17,509 nucleotides of DNA from Thiobacillus sp. UBA2186 (GCA_002327405.1 DCVO01000132.1:13096-30604), one strand, 5' to 3'. Positions 5,992-14,420 are shown, counted from the first letter of the stretch. Translations and numbers: made by a program. The notes: generated from the sequence alone by a model not told the origin.

Positions 5992-8630
5992 AGGGGCTGA
6001 AGACAGATCAGCTGCTGGGCGTTGACCCGCCCATCGCGCTGCTGGTCGCACTCACCCTGCTGGCTGTCTTGGCTTGGCTTGCGTTGGTGCGGTGGCGTCA
6101 CCGGACGCGTCACCCGGCATCGGACGTGCCTGCCGCGGGCGATGTCGGGACTGCCCGGCCTCGCAAGATCGTCATCTTCTACTCGTCCATCGGCTACGGC
6201 CACATCAGTGCTGCCCATGTCATCGAGCAGGAAATCGGCCGGCTGTCGCCTGGCGCGCGTGTGGTCCTGCAGGATATCCGCGAGTTCATGCACCCGCTCT
6301 GGCGCTGGGTGGACGAGCGGCTCTACTGGTTCATCGCCGGAAATCTCCCGGAAAGCTTCGACGCCCTGTTTCTTACCATGCAGGCTCACGGCAAGCGGGT
6401 GCCGTCGCTGGCCCGTCTGGCCAACGATTACCTACAGGACAAAGTGCTCGCCTTCCTGGAGGCGCAGGCTCCCGACGCGATTGTTGCCACGCATTACGGA
6501 TCGGCGCAGGTGCTCGCTGCTTTGCGTGAGCGGGGGCTATTGGCTCAGGTGAAGATCGGGTGGCTGCATACGGACTACTTCGAGGGCTATTTCCCGCGCA
6601 TCTCGAAACGACTCGATCGCACCTTTCTCGCCCACCCCGAGCTGGAGGCACGCTGGCTGGCCGCCGGCGTCGCGCCCGAGAAGGTCGCCACCAGCGGCAT
6701 GCCGGTGCGCGCCCCGGCCGAAGAAAGCAGAACCCGGGCGATGGCGCTCAAGGCCTTGGGTCTTGCCCCGGAAGTGCCCACCGTGCTCATTGCCTCCGGC
6801 AAAGAGGGGGTCGGCGACTACGCGGCCGTAATCAAGAGCCTGGCCCGCCACCACACCGGCGCCATCCAGATCATCGCCGTCTGCGGTACCAACGAGCGGC
6901 AACAGGCACTCTTGGCGAAACTGCAAAAACATCTGCCGGAGCCGGTGACGCTGAAGGTCTGCGGCCTCGTGCCGCACGCTGATCTGATGGACTGGATGCG
7001 CGCCGCGGATCTGTTGGTCACCAAGGCCGGTGGCCTGACGCCGTCCGAGGCCTTTGCCGTGGGGACGCCGACGATCCTGCTCAACGTGGTGAGCGGCCAT
7101 GAGCGGGAAAATGCCGCTTTTTTCGCCCGGCTGGGGGTGGCCGAACTGGCCGACAATCCGGCGCACGCCGGCGAACTGGCCGCCGCCGTGCTTTCCAGCC
7201 CCGAGCGGCGGGAGGCAATGTGCCGCGCCCAGCGAATTTTTCAGGAAAGCGTCGACATCGCGTCCATTGCCCGCTTCGCGCTCGATGCGAGCTTGCCGGC
7301 GGTGAGCCTGCCAGCGGACTTCGGCGCCGAGTACGGCAGCCCCATCACCGACATCGAGGTGGCGCTGGCGCAGCTCGATGCCCAGTCACCCTGCGACATC
7401 GAGCTGCTGCTCTCCTATTCGACGGCCAAAACGCCGCAGCGTGTGGTGTTGGAAAACCCCTTCGGGCACATCGCCATCCGCGTCGACGACACCGTCTACA
7501 GCGCGAATTATGTCGCCGAACCTGAGCGCGACCCGAATCTGCTGCAGCACGTGACGTTGTCCGATTATCTCTACGGTGTGCAGCCGCCATCGCCGTCGCA
7601 GGTGCACACCAATACCTACGGCATGGCTTACGGCCGCGAAACTCTCGGTTTGCGGGTGGCGGGCGTGGCAGCGCAGCGCAAGGCGGCCATGGTCGCCGAG
7701 GCGCACCGGATGGAGGAGGAGTTTAGGCAAGGCAGCCTGTTGTGGGACCGCAGTGAGTTCAATTGCGCCGATGTGGTGGTGCGGATGCTGAGCGCTGCCG
7801 GCTATGACTGGTCGCCACCGCTGGGGCGGCAGTGGCTGCCGCGCATGCCGCTGGACATTTTCGAGGAGGCCAGACGGTTTTTCGAGGACGACGCGTCCTT
7901 GCGCATGGAACTGGTGGCCTACCGGCAAGTGCCGGGCGCCCAGGCCACCTATCGCTTTTCGCGTTTTCCACTGTCGCTCGGACAGCCGCTGCGCTCGGCT
8001 GCGCGGGTGCTCGATGATGTGCCGCGCGATCCCCTCGAAGCGGCTGTGTCCCGGCAAGTGATCAGTCTTGGCGACCGCCGTCTTGAGCTTGAGTACCTGC
8101 TCGATCGCACGGCAATGGTCCATGCGGCTGACCCGGCACACTTCAGCCGCGTGCAGCGCAACCTGGCCAACGCTCTGGTGTCCGACCTGCGGCATCTGCT
8201 GGCGGCTCAGGACAGACGGCTGCGGCAGAAGGTCGAGCGCCTGGGTGACTTTGAGGGCCCTCGGGAAATCCGGTATTTGCTGGGCCGCACCCTGCAACTG
8301 GCACGCATCGCCACCGAGCGGGCGGATGAGGTTCTGCAAGACCGGGGGGCGCGGCGCCTGCGAGCGATGTTTACCGAGCTCATGGACGCGTATGGGCGGA
8401 TCGGCGCATGGCGTATGTGGCGTCCGGAAATCGAGGCCTATCTCAAACACTTCCAGGACTTCGAAGCCGCCGTGGGGTATGAATTCCCCAGCCGTCTCCG
8501 CAAAGCGCGACTGGTACGGCCAGCGGCGCTCCGGCGCTCACTGCGGCGCGGCATCAGGTGTCTGCGCCGGCGCATCTGGTGGCGGCAGCGGTCTTCGGGT
8601 CACGGGGAAAACAAAAAGGAAAACGAATGA
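5988..8630 (+). CDS. MGDG-synthase-like glycosyltransferase fused to a permuted NlpC/P60-like domain
   Basis: An 880-residue protein starting at TTG 5988, overlapping the previous stop. Residues 14-35 form a membrane anchor. Residues 59-430 are a GT-B glycosyltransferase of the MGDG synthase / processive diacylglycerol glucosyltransferase type: IVIFYSSIGYGHISAAHVIE (N-domain with the SxGxGH motif), GWLHTDYF, VCGLVPHADLMDWMRAADLL, then TKAGGLTPSEA, the nucleotide-sugar site. These enzymes transfer sugar from a UDP-sugar to a lipid at the membrane. Residues ~465-615 are extra: PFGHIAIRVDDTVYSANY with His494, and RSEFNCADVVVRML with Cys593. That His-before-Cys order, with NC in a helix start, resembles circularly permuted NlpC/P60 (LRAT/YiiX-like) cysteine hydrolases or acyltransferases. 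A helical region (~690-830) and a very basic tail follow. Family members are usually ~350-450 residues. The second-domain call is by motif only. Confidence 0.82.
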   Translation: MKGLKTDQLLGVDPPIALLVALTLLAVLAWLALVRWRHRTRHPASDVPAAGDVGTARPRKIVIFYSSIGYGHISAAHVIEQEIGRLSPGARVVLQDIREFMHPLWRWVDERLYWFIAGNLPESFDALFLTMQAHGKRVPSLARLANDYLQDKVLAFLEAQAPDAIVATHYGSAQVLAALRERGLLAQVKIGWLHTDYFEGYFPRISKRLDRTFLAHPELEARWLAAGVAPEKVATSGMPVRAPAEESRTRAMALKALGLAPEVPTVLIASGKEGVGDYAAVIKSLARHHTGAIQIIAVCGTNERQQALLAKLQKHLPEPVTLKVCGLVPHADLMDWMRAADLLVTKAGGLTPSEAFAVGTPTILLNVVSGHERENAAFFARLGVAELADNPAHAGELAAAVLSSPERREAMCRAQRIFQESVDIASIARFALDASLPAVSLPADFGAEYGSPITDIEVALAQLDAQSPCDIELLLSYSTAKTPQRVVLENPFGHIAIRVDDTVYSANYVAEPERDPNLLQHVTLSDYLYGVQPPSPSQVHTNTYGMAYGRETLGLRVAGVAAQRKAAMVAEAHRMEEEFRQGSLLWDRSEFNCADVVVRMLSAAGYDWSPPLGRQWLPRMPLDIFEEARRFFEDDASLRMELVAYRQVPGAQATYRFSRFPLSLGQPLRSAARVLDDVPRDPLEAAVSRQVISLGDRRLELEYLLDRTAMVHAADPAHFSRVQRNLANALVSDLRHLLAAQDRRLRQKVERLGDFEGPREIRYLLGRTLQLARIATERADEVLQDRGARRLRAMFTELMDAYGRIGAWRMWRPEIEAYLKHFQDFEAAVGYEFPSRLRKARLVRPAALRRSLRRGIRCLRRRIWWRQRSSGHGENKKENE

Positions 8631-8892
8631 AGGGGCAGCCGGCCGACACTGTCGCAGTGGAGGGCATCGCATCGCCAGCGCGGCCCCGCATCGGCCTGGC
8701 CCTGGGCAGCGGGTCGGCGCGGGGCTCGCGCACATCGGCGTGTTGCGCGCCATCGAGGAGGCGGGCATCGAAATCGACGTGATCGCCGGCACCAGCATGG
8801 GGGCCTTGATCGGGGCCATCTTCGTTGCGGGAAAGCTGGACGGTCTGGCGGCGAGATTTCTCGATTTCGACTGGAAAGGCATCGTCTCCCTG
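8627..8892 (+). pseudogene. Patatin-like phospholipase, frameshifted and truncated
   Basis: The ATG at 8627 overlaps the preceding stop (ATGA). The frame gives MKGQPADTVAVEG ... PRIGLALGSGSARG, the patatin oxyanion-hole motif. It then loses sense, because a base is missing in the G run at 8721-8724. In the next frame the family sequence resumes as LAHIGVLRAIEEAGIEIDVI and AGTSMGALIGAIFVAG, with the nucleophile motif GTSMG, up to DFDWKGIVSL. At 8892 homology stops and the leader of the efflux operon begins. Only about 88 of the usual ~300 residues remain, without the catalytic aspartate, so the gene is dead. Relatives (RssA/NTE type) hydrolyse acyl chains from membrane lipids, which fits the neighbouring lipid glycosyltransferase. 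Confidence 0.88.
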
Positions 8893-9101
8893 CGTTGGCG
8901 CGCCGAAAGCCATGTTCAAGCCGAAGGGGCCTGTCCGATGTGGCGCAACACGCCGTTGCCGGAAAGCGGCTTTAGGGTGGACAATGAAAAAAACAGACGA
9001 AGGGCGAACAAGAATGGGTAAACGCGGAATCATCGTCGGCATCGGCCTGGCAGCGGCGGTCGTGGTCATCGGCATCGTGCTGTGGCAGCTGCTCAGGCCG
9101 G
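8893..9101 (+). repeat. Left-end duplication, copy B (leader and start of intact hlyD)
   Basis: Homologous to 2562-2772 (see that entry). Here the leader joins a complete HlyD gene. The junction at 8892/8893 cuts the patatin gene and starts at the 8-bp palindrome-containing sequence cgttggcgcgcc, exactly as in copy A. Confidence 0.93.
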
Positions 9102-10108
9102 GCCTGCCGCCGGGCCTGCTCGTGGCCAGCGGCCGGATCGAGGGGCGCATCACCACGGTGACGCCGAAGGTGGCGGGGCGCGTGGTGGCGTTCGCCGTCG
9201 ACGAAGGGCAGACCGTGGCCGTGGACACGCTGCTGGCAACGCTGGAAGACGAGGCCCTGCGCGAGCGCCTTCGCGCCGCCGAAGAAAACCTCGCCGTGCT
9301 GGGCCACCAGTCAAGCGGCGCTGAAACCAGGCTCGCGGCGCTGCGCAAGCAGGTGCCGCTGCAGATCCGCCAGGCCGAGGCGGCGCTGAGGGAGACCGCC
9401 GCCCGCCTGGAAAAGAGGCGCGCCGAATACCTGCAGGCCGAGCGGGATGCCAAGCGGGCCGAGGACCTCGTCAGGCAGAAGTTTGCGTCGCCCCAGGCCG
9501 CCGAGGCCGCGAAGCTGAAAGCGCAGACTGCGAGAAGCGCCGTGCTCGAAGAGGAAGCCGCGCTCGTCCGCGCCGAGAAACAACTCGCCTTGAGCCGCCT
9601 GGGCGAAGAGGAGATTCGTGCGCAGTCCGCCGCGCTGGACGCCTTGCGTTCCCAGGCCATGCAGGCGCAGGCGGCGCTCGCCGAGCAAAGGAGCTACGTG
9701 ACCGAGTTGAGGATCGCGAGCCCCTTGAAAGGAACGGTCCTCACCCGCAATGTCGAAACGGGCGAGCGGGTCAACCCGGGCACGCCGCTCTTCACGCTGG
9801 TCGACCTCGACAGGCTCTACCTGAAGGTCTATGTCCCCGAGCCGGACATCGGCAAGCTCGCCCTGGGGCAGGAGGCGCGCGTCCATGTCGATGCCTATCC
9901 GGACCGCTTCTTCCGGGCGAAGCTCAGCAAGGTCGCCCAGCAGGCGGAGTTCACGCCCAAGATGGTGGAGACCCGGGAGGAGCGGGTCAAGCTGGTCTTC
10001 GCGGTGGAACTCAATCTCGAGGAGAACCCGGGCGGGGTGTTGAAGCCGGGCATGCCCGCAGACGCGGTGATCCGCTGGCAGGAAGGCGCGCCGTGGATCA
10101 AACCATGA
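9014..10108 (+). CDS. HlyD/MFP-family efflux adaptor (YbhG-like)
   Basis: A 364-residue periplasmic adaptor of an ABC exporter. Residues 4-26 are an N-terminal membrane anchor (GIIVGIGLAAAVVVIGIVLW). The first half of the lipoyl domain follows (GRITTVTPKVAGRVVAFAVD, EGQTVAVDTLLATLED), then a long heptad-rich coiled-coil hairpin at about 78-225 rich in Ala, Glu, Arg and Leu. The second lipoyl half (IASPLKGTVLTRNVETGERV) and a beta-barrel domain ending KPGMPADAVI complete it. An ATG at 8984 is in frame, but the duplicate copy differs upstream of the inner ATG by a length that is not a multiple of three. This argues that the start is 9014, with AAGGG about ten bases before it. It should link the inner-membrane ABC-2 permeases to an outer-membrane channel. 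Its stop overlaps the next ATG (ATGA). Confidence 0.93.
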   Translation: MGKRGIIVGIGLAAAVVVIGIVLWQLLRPGLPPGLLVASGRIEGRITTVTPKVAGRVVAFAVDEGQTVAVDTLLATLEDEALRERLRAAEENLAVLGHQSSGAETRLAALRKQVPLQIRQAEAALRETAARLEKRRAEYLQAERDAKRAEDLVRQKFASPQAAEAAKLKAQTARSAVLEEEAALVRAEKQLALSRLGEEEIRAQSAALDALRSQAMQAQAALAEQRSYVTELRIASPLKGTVLTRNVETGERVNPGTPLFTLVDLDRLYLKVYVPEPDIGKLALGQEARVHVDAYPDRFFRAKLSKVAQQAEFTPKMVETREERVKLVFAVELNLEENPGGVLKPGMPADAVIRWQEGAPWIKP

Positions 10109-12063
10109 GCGCCATCCCTGCGGCGTACGCGTCGAGGGATGCCGAGAAGCCATTCATGTTGAATGACCGGATCGTGATCCGGGTCGAGGCGCTGCAAAGG
10201 CGTTACCGCCGGGTGCAGGCCGTCAAGGGCGTCTCCTTCGAGGTGCGCAAGGGCCGGGTGTTCGGACTCATCGGCCCGGACGGCGCGGGCAAGACCAGCG
10301 TGCTGCAGATCCTGGCCGGGGTGCTGTCGGCCAGCGCAGGCAAGGCCGAGGTGGCCGGCATCGACGTGCTGCGCCACCCCGAGGCGGTGAAGCCCCTGAT
10401 CGGCTACATGCCCCAGGGATTGGGCCTGAATCTCTATGACACGCTGACGGTGGCGGAGAACATCGAGTTCTTCCGCGACCTGCGCCAGGTGCCGGAGCAT
10501 GCGTACCGGGAGAACCGCGAGCGCCTGCTCGCCATGACCCGCCTGGCGCCTTTCCTGGACCGCCCCGCGGGCAAGCTCTCGGGCGGCATGCGCCAGAAGC
10601 TGGCGCTGATCTGCACGCTCATCCACCTGCCCGACATCCTGCTGCTGGACGAGCCGACCACGGGCGTGGATCCCCTCTCGCGCCGGGATTTCTGGACCAT
10701 CATCCACGAACTGGTCGCCAGCAGGGAGGTCACCGTGCTGCTCACCACCGCCTACATGGACGAGGCGGAGCGCTGCCATCGCGTGGCGCTGATGCACGAG
10801 GGGGCGATCATCGCCGAGGGGGCGCCGGAGACCCTGACGGCGGGGCTGCCCGGCCGGCTGGTGGCGGTGCAGGGCGTCCCGCCCCGGGCGGTCTTCGCCG
10901 CGCTGCGCGGCTGGACAGGCGCGGAATCGGTGACCCTGTTCGGCTCCGAGGTGCACGTGCTGCTCGGGGACAGCGGGGAGGGGCTTTCCGAACGGCTGCG
11001 CGCGGCCGGGCTCGGCGCGGCTGGCGTGCGCGAGATTCCGCCCGGGCTGGAGGACGTGTTCGTGCACCGCATGGTGGCGGCCGACCCGGAACCGCCGGCG
11101 CCCGATCCCGTGCCTGCCGGGCTGGAAAAACCGGACGCGGACGAGGCCGTGGAGGTCGTCGACCTCAGCTGCCGCTTCGGCGACTTCGTGGCGGTGGACG
11201 CCGTGCGTTTCTCGGTGCGCGCGGGCGAGATCTTCGGGCTGCTCGGCCCCAACGGGGCGGGCAAGACCACCCTGATCCGCATGCTGTGCGGATTGCAGCC
11301 GCCCAGCGGGGGCATGGCGCGGGTGGGCGGTTTCGACGTGCGGCGCGAGCGCGAGGCCCTGCGCAGCCGCATCGGCTACATGTCGCAGCGCTTCTCCCTG
11401 TATCGGGACCTCCGGGTGCGGGACAACGTCGAGCTCTACGGCGGGCTGTACGGGCTCTCACCCGCCGAGCGCGCGCGCCGCGGGGGGCAACTGCTCGAGG
11501 GCCTGGGGCTTGCCCCCTACCGCGACCGGCTCACGGGCTCGCTGCCCCTGGGCCTGCGCCAGCGGCTGGCGCTGGCCTGCGCGCAGCTGCACGCGCCGCC
11601 GGTGCTGTTCCTGGACGAGCCCACCTCGGGGGTGGACCCCGTGGCGCGCCGCCAGTTCTGGGACATCGTGCACCTGCTGGCCCAGGACCAGGGCGTCACG
11701 GTGCTGGTCTCCACCCACTACATGGACGAGGCCGAGCACTGCGACCGCCTGGGGTTGATGCAGGACGGCAGGCTGGTGGCGGTGGGCGATCCTGCCAGCC
11801 TGAAGGCGGAGGCCGAGGCGCGCCATGGCCCCACCGTTGTGGTGCGTGCAGGGGCCTTCGCCGAGGCGTTTCAGTTGTTGCGCGAGACGTTCCCGCGCGC
11901 CATGCTCTACGGCCGTCGCATCCAGTGGCAGAGCGCCGACCCGGAGGCGGACCTGGAGCAGGCGCGGCGCCTTCTGGCGGCAGCCGGCATCGAAGCGCAG
12001 GCGTGGCAGCAGGGACTGACCATGGAGGAGACCTTCGTCAGCTTCATGGAGGCGCAGGCATAG
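10105..12063 (+). CDS. ABC transporter, two fused ATP-binding domains (YbhF-like)
   Basis: A 652-residue cytoplasmic ATPase with two nucleotide-binding domains. Domain 1 has Walker A GPDGAGKT at 57-64, signature LSGGMRQ from 158 and Walker B LLLDEP with Asp182 and Glu183. Domain 2 has Walker A GPNGAGKT at 381-388, a degenerate signature LPLGLRQ at 480-486 and Walker B LFLDEP with Asp504 and Glu505. Each domain has the STHYMDEAEH/TTAYMDEAER H-loop region typical of the DrrA/CcmA-like class that drives ABC-2 exporters. Two fused ATPases pair with two separate permeases downstream, as in E. coli ybhGFSR. The start overlaps the HlyD stop; ATG 10156 is a possible shorter start. It powers export, probably of hydrophobic cations or drugs by analogy with YbhFSR; the substrate here is unknown. 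Confidence 0.95.
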   Translation: MSAIPAAYASRDAEKPFMLNDRIVIRVEALQRRYRRVQAVKGVSFEVRKGRVFGLIGPDGAGKTSVLQILAGVLSASAGKAEVAGIDVLRHPEAVKPLIGYMPQGLGLNLYDTLTVAENIEFFRDLRQVPEHAYRENRERLLAMTRLAPFLDRPAGKLSGGMRQKLALICTLIHLPDILLLDEPTTGVDPLSRRDFWTIIHELVASREVTVLLTTAYMDEAERCHRVALMHEGAIIAEGAPETLTAGLPGRLVAVQGVPPRAVFAALRGWTGAESVTLFGSEVHVLLGDSGEGLSERLRAAGLGAAGVREIPPGLEDVFVHRMVAADPEPPAPDPVPAGLEKPDADEAVEVVDLSCRFGDFVAVDAVRFSVRAGEIFGLLGPNGAGKTTLIRMLCGLQPPSGGMARVGGFDVRREREALRSRIGYMSQRFSLYRDLRVRDNVELYGGLYGLSPAERARRGGQLLEGLGLAPYRDRLTGSLPLGLRQRLALACAQLHAPPVLFLDEPTSGVDPVARRQFWDIVHLLAQDQGVTVLVSTHYMDEAEHCDRLGLMQDGRLVAVGDPASLKAEAEARHGPTVVVRAGAFAEAFQLLRETFPRAMLYGRRIQWQSADPEADLEQARRLLAAAGIEAQAWQQGLTMEETFVSFMEAQA

Positions 12064-12065
12064 CC

Positions 12066-13199
12066 ATGCTGGAGCGCAGCCGCGCCATCGTCCGCAAGGA
12101 GACCCGGGAGCTGCTGCGCGACCCGGTCTACCTGGGCATGGCCTTCATCGTGCCCGTGGTGCTCCTGCTCCTGTTCGGCTACGGCCTGTCGCTGGACGTC
12201 AAGCACCTGCCCGTGGTCTTCATCGATCACGACCGCTCGCCTTACAGCCGCGACTACATCGACGGCTTCATCCATTCCGAGTACTTCGACTTCATCGGGC
12301 TGGCGGAGGATGCCGCGCAGGCGGACCACTGGCTGCGCTCGGGGCGGGCGCGCGTCATCGTCGACATCCCGCCCGATTTCGCCAGGAAGCTGGCGGGCGA
12401 CCGGCCGGTGGCGGTGGGCGTCACCGTGGACGGCTCGTTCCCCACCCGCGCCAACGTCATCATCGCCTACGTCACCGCCGTCAGCGCCCAGTACAACCAG
12501 CGGCTGCTGTCAGAATATGCCGATCGGCTGGGCGCCGGGGGCGGATTGGCCCAGCCGCTCACGATGGACCTGTCCGTCTGGTACAACCCCTCGCTCGAGA
12601 GCAACAACATGGTGGTGCCCGGGATGATCGTGCTCATCCTCATGCTCTTTCCGGCGATCCTGGGCGCCCTGGTCGTGGTGCGGGAGAAGGAGGCGGGCAC
12701 GATCTTCAACCTCTACGTCTCCCCGGCGGCACGCTGGGAGATCGTGCTGGGCAAGGCGCTGCCCTACATCGCGGTGGCCTTCCTCGACTACCTGATCATC
12801 TACGCCATGAGCATCTGGCTCTTTCAGGTGCGCTTCGTCGGCAGCTTCTGGGTGCTCTCCGCCGGCGCCTTGCTCTATTCCGCCTGCACCATCGGCATCG
12901 GCGTCATGTTCTCGGTGCTCATGCGCACCCAGCTCGCGGCCATGCTCATCACGTTTCTTACCACCATGACCCCGGCCTTCAACTACTCGGGCTTCATCAG
13001 TCCGGTGGCCAGCATGGATGCCGTAGGCCAGTTCATCGCCCACCTGATTCCGGCGACCTATTTCATGGGCATGGTGCGCGGCGTCTATCTCAAGGGTCTT
13101 GGCTTCGACTTCTTCTGGCCCGACCTCCTGGCCCTGGCCGTCTATACGGTGGTCGTCTACGGCCTGGCCTGGCTGTTTCTCAGAAAGAGGATCGGCTGA
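12066..13199 (+). CDS. ABC-2 type permease, first subunit (YbhS-like)
   Basis: A 377-residue integral membrane subunit. It starts MLERSRAIVRKETRELLRDP, the typical amphipathic N-terminus of ABC2_membrane_3 (PF12698) proteins. One membrane helix follows (residues 21-42, YLGMAFIVPVVLLLLFGYGL), then a large extracytoplasmic domain to about residue 175 containing VVFIDHDRSPYSRDYIDGF. Five helices come next, with the conserved VPGMIVLILMLFPAILGALV-VVREKEAGTIFNLYVSP motif that contacts the ATPase and a C-terminal YSGFISPV ... IPATYFMGMVRG segment. It begins 2 bases after the ATPase stop and its own stop overlaps the next start (TGATG). It should form a heterodimeric pore with the following gene product. 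Confidence 0.94.
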   Translation: MLERSRAIVRKETRELLRDPVYLGMAFIVPVVLLLLFGYGLSLDVKHLPVVFIDHDRSPYSRDYIDGFIHSEYFDFIGLAEDAAQADHWLRSGRARVIVDIPPDFARKLAGDRPVAVGVTVDGSFPTRANVIIAYVTAVSAQYNQRLLSEYADRLGAGGGLAQPLTMDLSVWYNPSLESNNMVVPGMIVLILMLFPAILGALVVVREKEAGTIFNLYVSPAARWEIVLGKALPYIAVAFLDYLIIYAMSIWLFQVRFVGSFWVLSAGALLYSACTIGIGVMFSVLMRTQLAAMLITFLTTMTPAFNYSGFISPVASMDAVGQFIAHLIPATYFMGMVRGVYLKGLGFDFFWPDLLALAVYTVVVYGLAWLFLRKRIG

Positions 13200-14326
13200 T
13201 GTGGCGCCGGCTGGCCTCGATGGTCAAAAAGGAGTTCCGCCAGCTGCTGCGCGACTGGCCCATCCTGTTCATCCTGGTCTGGGCCTTCAGCGGGGCGATC
13301 TACGTGGCCGGCCACGCGGCGCGCGTCGAGGTCTCCGACTACCCGGTGGCGGTCTACGACCTCTCGCGCAGCGCGGCGAGCCGCGATCTCGTCTCCCGTA
13401 TCCGCGCGCCCCACTTCAAGTTCGTGGGCCTGGTGGACAGCGACAGGTCGCTGGTGCGCGCCCTCGACGCGGGGGAGGCCAGCCTCGTGGTCGTCATCCC
13501 CCCCGATTTCGAACGCCTTGTCGCCGAGGGGGCCGGGCGGTTCCAGCTCATCGCCGACGGCACCATCACGCAAAGCTCCATCCTGGCGACGAGCTACGTC
13601 GCGCAGATCGCCGCGCGGATGAATCTCGAGCTCTTTCAGGCACGGCTGGACCTCAGCGCCGGGGCTCTGGAACGGCTTCCCCAGATCGACGTCCGGCAGC
13701 GGGTGGCGTTCAACCCGAACGTGGAGAATGCCTGGTTCACCAGCCTCCTGGAAATGCTCAACATGGCGACCATGGTCTCCACCCTCCTGACCGCCGCGGC
13801 CATGGTGCGCGAGAAGGTCTACGGCACGCTGGAACAGCTGCTGGTCAGCCCCTTGCGGCCCATGGAGCTTTTCGTCGCCAAGATCCTGCCGACCGTGGCG
13901 ATCGTCGTCGTGCTCTCGTTCATATCGCTGTTCGGAGTCGTGCATGGCGTGTTCCACACGCCGATCCGGGGCAACCTGCTGTTGTTCTACGGCGTGATGG
14001 CCGTCTATGTCTTTTCCGTTTCCTCGCTGGGGCTGCTGGTTGCCGTGTTCGCCAGCAACCTGGCGCAGGCCATGATGATGCTGTTTTTGATCCTCATGCC
14101 CATGATGTTCCTTTCGGGCGCGTTCACGCCGCCGGAGAGCATGAGCCCCTGGATGAGTTATGCCAGCCTGATATCGCCCATGCGCTACTTCATGGACTTC
14201 GGCTATCAGGTGCTGTTCAAGGGCAACGGCTTCGCCTATGTCTGGCACGACATCCTCGGCATCGTGGCGCTGGGTTCCGCGATGTTCGGTCTGTCGATGT
14301 GGGGATTCAGGCGCCTGTACAGTTGA
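13199..14326 (+). CDS. ABC-2 type permease, second subunit (YbhR-like)
   Basis: A 375-residue paralogue of the preceding permease, overlapping it by one base (TGATG). It starts MWRRLASMVKKEFRQLLRDW, has a first helix at about 20-40, an extracytoplasmic domain with YPVAVYDLSRSAASRDLVSR, and then the conserved ATPase-coupling region AAMVREKVYGTLEQLLVSPL. The C-terminal bundle includes MPMMFLSGAFTPPESMSPWM and SLISPMRYFMDFGYQVLFKG. The last ~60 codons and the following spacer occur again at 17153-17429, so this gene forms the right-hand boundary of the intact operon copy. The C-terminus is complete, ending RLYS. Confidence 0.94.
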   Translation: MWRRLASMVKKEFRQLLRDWPILFILVWAFSGAIYVAGHAARVEVSDYPVAVYDLSRSAASRDLVSRIRAPHFKFVGLVDSDRSLVRALDAGEASLVVVIPPDFERLVAEGAGRFQLIADGTITQSSILATSYVAQIAARMNLELFQARLDLSAGALERLPQIDVRQRVAFNPNVENAWFTSLLEMLNMATMVSTLLTAAAMVREKVYGTLEQLLVSPLRPMELFVAKILPTVAIVVVLSFISLFGVVHGVFHTPIRGNLLLFYGVMAVYVFSVSSLGLLVAVFASNLAQAMMMLFLILMPMMFLSGAFTPPESMSPWMSYASLISPMRYFMDFGYQVLFKGNGFAYVWHDILGIVALGSAMFGLSMWGFRRLYS

Positions 14327-14420
14327 GCGTGTTTTTTCGGGACGCGGAGCGGGGCGCGCTCTGCCATCGTGATGCCCAAGGGCATGTTCGAATCGGATTC
14401 GACGGGGGATTGATGCCATG
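14143..14420 (+). repeat. Right-end duplication, copy 1 (end of the second permease gene plus spacer)
   Basis: Aligns with 17153-17429. By eye I count 14 substitutions and one missing T in a T-run, so about 95% identity. Most changes inside the coding part are silent or conservative. Homology starts at gagcccctgg and ends exactly with the ATG that begins the MFS gene in the other copy. Here the sequence after that ATG is unrelated. Confidence 0.95.

Noticed and set aside
8068..9021. 317-codon plus frame crossing GT, patatin and HlyD leader
   Set aside because: It is the GT gene out of frame, then the shifted frame of the patatin remnant, then leader DNA; not one gene.
11286..13199. 637-codon plus frame, apparently larger than the permease
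   Set aside because: Only its 3' part, from ATG 12066, is real protein (the first permease); the upstream part is an out-of-frame reading of the ABC ATPase.
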